Shown here in pieces: positions 6,221 through 9,887 of a stretch of DNA of 9,887 nucleotides. This DNA is from PNAI01 sp964575715 (GTDB lineage: Bacteria > Pseudomonadota > Alphaproteobacteria > Rhizobiales > Xanthobacteraceae): the NCBI GenBank assembly GCA_964575715.1, contig CAZNSG010000206.1, forward strand, positions 1 to 9,887. The letters are read 5' to 3'. Under the pieces are notes generated by a model, which searched no databases, was not told the origin of the DNA, and saw only the letters and a list, made by a program, of their open reading frames with translations. Made by a program: the position numbers and the translations under genes. The first letter of the stretch is position 1; each line of letters opens with the position of its first letter.

Positions 6221-7099
6221 ATGATCATTCGTCCGCGCCGCAGCGTGCTCTATATGCCGGGCTCGAATGCCCGCGCGATCGAGAAGGCGCGCACGCTGCC
6301 GGTGGACGGCATTATCCTCGACCTGGAAGACGCAGTGGCGCCGGCCGCCAAGGAGGCCGCGCGGGCCCAGGTCGTGCAAGCGGTGAAAGCCGGTGGATTC
6401 GGCCGGCGCGAGGTGTTCGTGCGCATCAACGCGCTCGATACGCCATGGTCGATTGACGATCTCACCGCGGCGGCGAATGCCGGGCCGGACGCCATTCTGG
6501 TGCCAAAAATCACGACCACCGAGCAACTCGATCTGATCGGTCAGCGGCTCTTTGATATGAAGGCCGATCAAAAGGTCCGCGTCTGGGCGATGATCGAGAC
6601 GCCGCTGGCGCTGTTCAACATTCAGGCGCTCGCGGCAGAGGCGCACGATTCCGAGACGCGGCTTGCGGGTTTTGTGATCGGCAGCAACGATCTCGCCAAG
6701 GAAACGCATGCGCGCATCGTGCCGGGCCGAGCGCCCATGCGGCCGTGGTTTGCCACCTGCATTGCGGCGGCGCGCGCCTATGGCATCGATATTCTCGACG
6801 GCGTCTACAATGATATCGCAGACACCGAGGGCTTCGCGCGCGAATGCGCGGAAGGCCGCGACATGGGCTTTGACGGCAAGACCCTGGTCCATCCGAGCCA
6901 GATCGCGCCGTGCAATACGGCGTTTTCGCCGAGTGTGGAAGAGGTTGCGGATGCGCGCAGGATTATCGCGGCGTTCGAGCAGCCCGCGAACAAGGACAGG
7001 GGCGTGGTCGAGCTCGACGGCCGCATGGTCGAGCGCATGCACGCGGAGATCGCGCGGCGCACGATGGCGATCGCCGAGGCGATTGAAGGCCAAGAATGA
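6221..7099 (+). CDS. HpcH/HpaI (CitE-like) CoA-ester lyase
   Basis: 292 residues of the HpcH/HpaI aldolase/citrate-lyase beta family, which cleaves or forms C-C bonds of CoA thioesters such as malyl-CoA, methylmalyl-CoA or citramalyl-CoA, usually with Mg2+. The family marks are in order: SVLYMPGSN (8-16), LDLEDAV (33-39) with metal-region acids, FVRINALDT (66-74) with the CoA-phosphate-binding Arg, MIETPLAL (124-131) with a metal-binding Glu, GSNDLAKET (154-162) and GFDGKTLVHPSQI (216-228). The length and single-domain form match stand-alone CitE-like/malyl-CoA lyase proteins. No citrate lyase alpha or gamma subunits are nearby, arguing against a classic citrate lyase. The exact substrate cannot be read from the sequence. 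The ATG at 6221 has GAGGT seven bases upstream. It appears monocistronic between two repeats. Confidence 0.9.
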   Translation: MIIRPRRSVLYMPGSNARAIEKARTLPVDGIILDLEDAVAPAAKEAARAQVVQAVKAGGFGRREVFVRINALDTPWSIDDLTAAANAGPDAILVPKITTTEQLDLIGQRLFDMKADQKVRVWAMIETPLALFNIQALAAEAHDSETRLAGFVIGSNDLAKETHARIVPGRAPMRPWFATCIAAARAYGIDILDGVYNDIADTEGFARECAEGRDMGFDGKTLVHPSQIAPCNTAFSPSVEEVADARRIIAAFEQPANKDRGVVELDGRMVERMHAEIARRTMAIAEAIEGQE

Positions 7100-7120
7100 T
7101 TCCAATCCGCATAAATTTCG

Positions 7121-7249
7121 ACTCGTCATTCCGGGGCGCCCGCCGCAGCCCGAAGGGCGAAGGCGTGGCGAACCCGGAATCCATAATCACCGTAGGTGTT
7201 TATGGATTCCGGCTCTCGCCGCTAATGCGGCTCGGCCGGAATGACGAGT
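7121..7249. repeat. Palindromic repeat between convergent genes
   Basis: Outer arms ACTCGTCATTCCGG (7121-7134) and CCGGAATGACGAGT (7236-7249) are a perfect 14-base pair. Inner arms CCGGAATCCATAA (7174-7186) and TTATGGATTCCGG (7200-7212) are a perfect 13-base pair. The element occupies almost the whole gap between the lyase (plus) and the small exported protein (minus), so it could act as a two-way terminator; that is inference from its position. It shares outer arms with the elements at 3022-3177 and 9280-9378. Confidence 0.9.
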
Positions 7250-7266
7250 TAAGAGAAATGGTGTAG

Positions 7267-7611
7267 CTATTCCGGCATCGCGTAGACGAACACCGCGCCC
7301 TTGCTCATGCCGGCATGCAGGCAGATGAAGCGTACGCGCTTGGGACCGGCCGCGTTTTCGTAGAGGGCTCGGCCGTAATAGACCGTCGATACGAACTGGT
7401 TCCCGACCAGGCCGGCATATTTTTCGTCCTGCACCGAAATGCGTTCGATCACAAAGCGCCGGAATGAAGAATCTTGCCGGCCAAAATGTATCGATGCGTG
7501 GCGCGAGCATTGCGTGATGCCTAAAAAACGCGTTCGCTGCGCCTGCGCCGGAATCGACGAAAGGACGAACGCCGCGAGCCCCGCCATAACGATCGCCGTC
7601 TTTACGCCCAC
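7267..7611 (-). CDS. Small exported protein overlapping the end of leuD
   Basis: 114 residues from a GTG at 7611. A signal peptide is clear: lysine at 4, hydrophobic core at about 6-20 and AQAQ cleavage region at 22-25. The mature part has two cysteines, C35 (ITQCSRHAS) and C97 (RFICLHAGM), which could form a disulfide. There are also basic segments RRFVIER (51-57) and KRVRF (91-95). No known domain is recognised. The frame is open further upstream, but only inside leuD in another frame, so the GTG that opens a proper signal peptide is preferred. AAAGGCGG within the end of leuD lies about 7-10 bases before it. The start overlaps the leuD stop by 10 bases, suggesting translational coupling. 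GTG could also be replaced by an internal ATG at residue 9, but that would lose the lysine. Confidence 0.7.
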   Translation of the reverse strand: MGVKTAIVMAGLAAFVLSSIPAQAQRTRFLGITQCSRHASIHFGRQDSSFRRFVIERISVQDEKYAGLVGNQFVSTVYYGRALYENAAGPKRVRFICLHAGMSKGAVFVYAMPE

Positions 7612-8207
7612 GGCCGTGCCGCCTTTGTCCTGGATTCGAAACTGTCGATCTTGCTGCCCTTGACCAGCGTCATTGCGATGTCGTCGAGCCCGTTGAGCAG
7701 ACAGTGCTTGCGATGCGGATCGATAGCGAATTTCACCACGCCGCCGTCGGGGCCGCGGATTTCTTGGGCCGCGAGGTCGATCGAGAGCGTAGCGTTGGCG
7801 CCACGCTCGGCATCGTCGAACAGTTTCCCTAAATCCTGCGGCAAGACTTTGATCGGGAGAATGCCGTTCTTGAAGCAATTGTTATAGAATATGTCGCCGA
7901 ACTGGGTCGAGATCACGCAGCGGATGCCGAAGTCCATCAGTGCCCAGGGCGCGTGCTCGCGCGATGATCCGCAGCCGAAATTGTCGTCGACGACGAGGAT
8001 CTTGGCCTTGCGATAGGCCGGCTTATTGAGCACGAAGTCCGGATTCTCCGAGCCGTCGGGTTTATAGCGCATGGTGGAAAACAAATGTTTGCCCAGGCCG
8101 GTGCGCTTGATCGTCTTGAGGAACTGCGCGGGGATGATCATGTCGGTATCGACATTGATCATCTTGAGCGGCGCCGCAACGCCTTCGAGTTTGGTGAATT
8201 TGTCCAT
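7602..8207 (-). CDS. leuD: 3-isopropylmalate dehydratase small subunit
   Basis: 201 residues, the usual length. Together with LeuC (not in the window) it forms isopropylmalate isomerase, which converts 2- to 3-isopropylmalate in leucine synthesis in the cytosol. Typical segments are NVDTDMIIPAQFL (18-30), VVDDNFGCGSSREHAPWAL (72-90), the swivel-domain signature with its conserved serine/arginine loop, and QFGDIFYNNCFKNGILPI (102-119). The start is set at 8207 because the family begins with a short MxKFTxLxGVAAPL segment and GGAG lies 9 bases upstream; the longer frame to 8282 has a non-homologous basic leader. The ATG overlaps a TGA of a preceding short frame (TGATG). It is the third gene of a tight minus-strand cluster, 98 bases after the GFA gene, and its end overlaps the small exported protein. 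Confidence 0.97.
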   Translation of the reverse strand: MDKFTKLEGVAAPLKMINVDTDMIIPAQFLKTIKRTGLGKHLFSTMRYKPDGSENPDFVLNKPAYRKAKILVVDDNFGCGSSREHAPWALMDFGIRCVISTQFGDIFYNNCFKNGILPIKVLPQDLGKLFDDAERGANATLSIDLAAQEIRGPDGGVVKFAIDPHRKHCLLNGLDDIAMTLVKGSKIDSFESRTKAARPWA

Positions 8208-8251
8208 CAACGGTACTCCACTCGCCGGATTTTTTTCGCGACGCTGGTCAT
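8207..8251 (-). other. Short frame whose stop overlaps the leuD start
   Basis: Between the GFA stop (8306) and leuD, the GFA frame continues open for 32 codons, then stops at a TGA that shares its A with the leuD ATG (TGATG). An internal ATG at 8251 would give a 14-residue peptide, MTSVAKKIRRVEYR. The run before it reads EWLLTGAEQEAM, which looks protein-like. It may be a remnant C-terminus of a lost gene, a small coupled leader frame, or chance. It has no leucine run, so it is not a classic leucine attenuator peptide. Confidence 0.25.
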
Positions 8252-8305
8252 GGCCTCTTGCTCGGCGCCGGTCAAGAGCCACTCGGGCGGCGCCCCGCCA
8301 GGCGC

Positions 8306-8722
8306 TTAGGTCGGACCCTTTTCATTCCTGCGCAGCGCGCCGATGTCGGTGACCCAGGGTCGCGCCGAGCGCGACCAGTTCTGCACTTTCGGAACGAGCT
8401 GGTCGCGCTCGCGTAAAATCCCGACCCGGACCATATAGGAGAGCTTCGGGCCATCGCCCGGCGTAGTCGAGTAGACCGGCGTGCCGCATTTGCCGCAGAA
8501 CGCTTGCGCCCGCGGATTGCCGCTCTCGGCGGTCGTCTTGATGTAGACCGCAGGCGTTCCGGACAGCAGCTTGAAAGCGTTACCCGGCGCCGGGACGTTG
8601 GTCCGAAACGCCGTGCCGGTGCTCGTTTGGCAATCCGTGCAGTGGCAGATGGCGACTTTTTCAGGGTCCGCCTCCGCTTCGAATGTGATGGAACCGCAGC
8701 TACAGCTTCCATGGATTTTCAT
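8306..8722 (-). CDS. GFA-family zinc protein (glutathione-dependent formaldehyde-activating-like)
   Basis: 138 residues of the GFA/CENP-V fold. Zinc-binding cysteines are C7 and C9 (GSCSCGSITFEAE), C26, C28 and C31 (ICHCTDCQ), and C76 and C79 (FCGKCGTPVY), in the order expected for the family. The founding member binds glutathione and speeds its reaction with formaldehyde, but most family members have no demonstrated activity, so the role here is unknown. The ATG at 8722 lies 12 bases after the TAG of the metallopeptidase, and its ribosome site (AGGGAG) overlaps that stop, so translation is probably coupled. Downstream, the frame stays open for 32 codons beyond the TAA up to leuD. It could simply be carried in the leuD operon. 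The family call is firm. Confidence 0.92.
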   Translation of the reverse strand: MKIHGSCSCGSITFEAEADPEKVAICHCTDCQTSTGTAFRTNVPAPGNAFKLLSGTPAVYIKTTAESGNPRAQAFCGKCGTPVYSTTPGDGPKLSYMVRVGILRERDQLVPKVQNWSRSARPWVTDIGALRRNEKGPT

Positions 8723-8734
8723 GCTGTCATCTCC

Positions 8735-9160
8735 CTATCCAGAGGCCCGTTCTATTTCTTCCATATCGTCATCGGAAAGCCCGAAATGGTGGCCGATCTC
8801 GTGCACCAGCACATGCGTGATGACCGCGCCCAGCGTCTCCTCGTGCTCGGCCCAGTACAGCAGCATCGGCACCCGGTAGAGAAACACCATGTTGGGCATC
8901 TGCACCGGCTCGCTGTCCGACCGGAACGGCAGACCGACGCCCTGGAACAGCCCCAACAAATCGAGCTCGCTCGCGATGCCCATTTCATTGAGCACCTCTT
9001 CGGCGGGGTAATCCTCGACGCGCACCACCATCCCTTCGCAGCGCGCGCGGAAGCGCGCGGGCAGGCGGGAATAGGCCTCGATCGCCAGCGCCTCGAATTC
9101 GGCGAGCGAAGGCGCTTTAAGCGGCCGGAAGGCCAGCGGGTCGGGGAAGGGACTTTTCAT
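8735..9160 (-). CDS. Zincin-like metallopeptidase family protein
   Basis: 141 residues, matching the small single-domain zincin-like metallopeptidases (PF06262 type). The zinc motif is HEIGHHFGLSD (120-130): H120 and H124 as ligands, E121 as the catalytic base and D130 as a likely third ligand (HExxHxxGxxD). Residues 19-40 (LAEFEALAIEAYSRLPARFRAR) and VRVEDYP (46-52) fit the family's N-terminal part, and LFQGVGLP (71-78) precedes the catalytic helix. There is no signal peptide, so it is cytosolic. The substrate and physiological role of the family are poorly known. The ATG at 9160 has a weak ribosome site (a region of AAGTTCCGCCC). It is the first gene of the cluster leading to GFA and leuD, so the operon promoter should lie in 9161-9276. 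Confidence 0.88.
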   Translation of the reverse strand: MKSPFPDPLAFRPLKAPSLAEFEALAIEAYSRLPARFRARCEGMVVRVEDYPAEEVLNEMGIASELDLLGLFQGVGLPFRSDSEPVQMPNMVFLYRVPMLLYWAEHEETLGAVITHVLVHEIGHHFGLSDDDMEEIERASG

Positions 9161-9241
9161 GGGCGGAACTTAAGCGGACATCGGGTTGCGATCCAAGCAC
9201 CAGATCGCACGCGCCACGGTTGACGGCATCTTGGCAATGGG

Positions 9242-9260
9242 GGAGTCTAATATCGACTCC
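9242..9260. promoter_or_regulatory. Short inverted repeat in the divergent intergenic region
   Basis: GGAGTC (9242-9247) and GACTCC (9255-9260) flank TAATATC in the gap upstream of the minus-strand metallopeptidase. It could be an operator or part of a promoter for the minus-strand cluster; the A/T-rich centre stands out from the GC-rich surroundings. No promoter pair could be fixed. The remaining 9161-9279 stretch shows nothing else. Confidence 0.25.
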
Positions 9261-9279
9261 GGCTGATTGATTCAGCGTC

Positions 9280-9378
9280 GTCATTCCGGGGCGCCGCGAA
9301 GCGGCGAGCCCGGAATCCATAACCACCGACCGGGATTATGGATTCCGGGCCCGGCCCTTCGGGCCGTCCCGGAATGAC
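9280..9378. repeat. Palindromic intergenic repeat upstream of the small secreted gene
   Basis: Outer arms GTCATTCCGGG (9280-9290) and CCCGGAATGAC (9368-9378) are a perfect 11-base pair. Inner arms CCCGGAATCCATAA (9309-9322) and TTATGGATTCCGGG (9336-9349) are a perfect 14-base pair. It is the same family as the elements at 3022-3177 and 7121-7249, with an interior most like the one at 7121-7249. It ends 54 bases before the start of the next gene, so the promoter of that gene lies inside or right after the repeat. Confidence 0.9.
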
Positions 9379-9432
9379 ATGGAACTGATCAACCGTATTC
9401 GGTATAAGGATTCGCGGGGCAGGAGAATGGCC

Positions 9433-9717
9433 ATGCAACGGCTTGTCACGCAGTTTGTCCTGACCATATTCGCCGCGCTCGCACTCAATGGCGCGCCCGC
9501 AATGTCCCTGGCTGCTTCTGCGCAGGATTCGACAACCGCGCCACCAGTGCAGGCCGAGATATTTGCCCAGGCCCGTGAACCCAAGGCACGCACCCGAATC
9601 AGAGTCTCGCCGGCGCGCAACATGGTGCGCCATTGCGTCGACTGGTATGCCGAGGAGCGCCGGCCAAGCGGAACCGTGGTGGTCCCGCACATGCGCTGCC
9701 GCTGGGTGCGGCGGTAG
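9433..9717 (+). CDS. Small secreted protein of unknown function
   Basis: 94 residues from the ATG at 9433, chosen because AGGAG lies 7 bases upstream. The in-frame ATG at 9427 would leave only one base after AGGAG. The signal peptide has Arg3, a hydrophobic core (4-18) and a cleavage region near SLAASAQ (25-31). The mature part has a Pro/Ala-rich linker and a compact basic C-terminus, ARNMVRHCVDWYAEERRPSG (61-80) and VVPHMRCRW (83-91), with two cysteines, C68 and C89, likely disulfide-bonded. I recognise the C-terminal pattern as one common in small Bradyrhizobium-type secreted proteins, but no function is attached to it. An AT-rich leader (9380-9420) follows the repeat. Coding is supported by signal peptide and ribosome site. 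Confidence 0.75.
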   Translation: MQRLVTQFVLTIFAALALNGAPAMSLAASAQDSTTAPPVQAEIFAQAREPKARTRIRVSPARNMVRHCVDWYAEERRPSGTVVVPHMRCRWVRR

Positions 9718-9760
9718 AGATTGATTTAGCGCCATTGAATCAGACGGTGCCGCATACTCG

Positions 9761-9887
9761 CTTCACCTCTCCCCGCTTGCGGCTGTCATATTCACACATC
9801 TCGTGCGACCACAGCGGAGGAACGCAAAAAGGTGAGTCTTTTCAGCGTCTGCATCCAACCCCGAACCTTGGCTGCTTCCACATCGAG
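9761..9887 (-). repeat. Right copy of the 127/128-bp inverted repeat
   Basis: The reverse complement of 9761-9887 equals 32-159 except for one missing C (127 vs 128 bases). The inner boundary is at 9761, just after CGCATACTCG, which is unrelated to the sequence inside the left copy. The outer side is cut off by the end of the window, so its true length is unknown. No transposase, integrase or tRNA is seen between the copies. Confidence 0.9.

Noticed and set aside
6182..7129. Minus-strand open frame of 315 codons across the CoA-ester lyase
   Set aside because: Antisense shadow of the lyase, which has the full set of family motifs on the plus strand.
8207..8251. Leucine attenuator leader peptide before leuD
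   Set aside because: The 14-residue frame contains no leucine run, and no terminator/antiterminator pair is evident.
32..9887. Whole window as a composite transposon or integrative element bounded by the long inverted repeats
   Set aside because: No transposase or integrase, no target duplication visible, and the content (asd, leuD, lyase) is core metabolism. Kept only as an inverted repeat pair.

Overview
The window looks like an ordinary chromosomal segment of an alphaproteobacterium of the order Hyphomicrobiales, close to the Bradyrhizobium/Rhodopseudomonas/Xanthobacteraceae group. The evidence is high GC, the protein families present (Tat-exported sulfite-oxidase-type enzyme with a c-type cytochrome, TPR-glycosyltransferase, small secreted proteins of rhizobial type), and above all the density of short palindromic intergenic repeats of the kind typical of these genomes. 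Genus-level placement is inference from protein style and repeats. No rRNA, tRNA, CRISPR array, transposase or phage gene was recognised.

Layout. Bases 1-461 carry no convincing gene. They hold the left copy of a 128-bp sequence that recurs inverted at the extreme right end, plus two palindromic repeats. At 462-809 (-) lies a small exported protein. Bases 810-1149 hold another palindromic repeat and the leader of a sulfite dehydrogenase operon. That operon (1150-2996, +) encodes a Tat-exported molybdenum enzyme and a monohaem cytochrome c whose presequence region contains a palindromic repeat. After a composite repeat come asd (3346-4380, +), a TPR/glycosyltransferase protein (4553-5941, +), a nested palindromic repeat (about 5938-6185) and a HpcH/HpaI-type CoA-ester lyase (6221-7099, +). 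A repeat at 7121-7249 separates this plus-strand block from a convergent minus-strand cluster. Reading right to left, the cluster is a zincin-like metallopeptidase, a GFA-family zinc protein, leuD and a small exported protein that overlaps the end of leuD. A last palindromic repeat (9280-9378) precedes a small secreted plus-strand protein (9433-9717), and the right copy of the long inverted repeat runs off the end.

Function. The sulfite dehydrogenase and its cytochrome should oxidise sulfite in the periplasm and pass electrons to the respiratory chain. Asd makes aspartate semialdehyde (lysine, threonine and methionine branch), and LeuD is the small subunit of isopropylmalate isomerase (leucine). 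The lyase acts on a CoA thioester of undetermined identity. Genes at 8735-7267 are tightly packed and probably co-transcribed.

I did not find a previously undescribed multi-gene system. The most notable signals are in the repeat fraction: the inverted 127/128-bp copies at the two ends, a palindromic element in frame within the cytochrome reading frame, and a palindromic repeat that appears to have other palindromes inserted in it.
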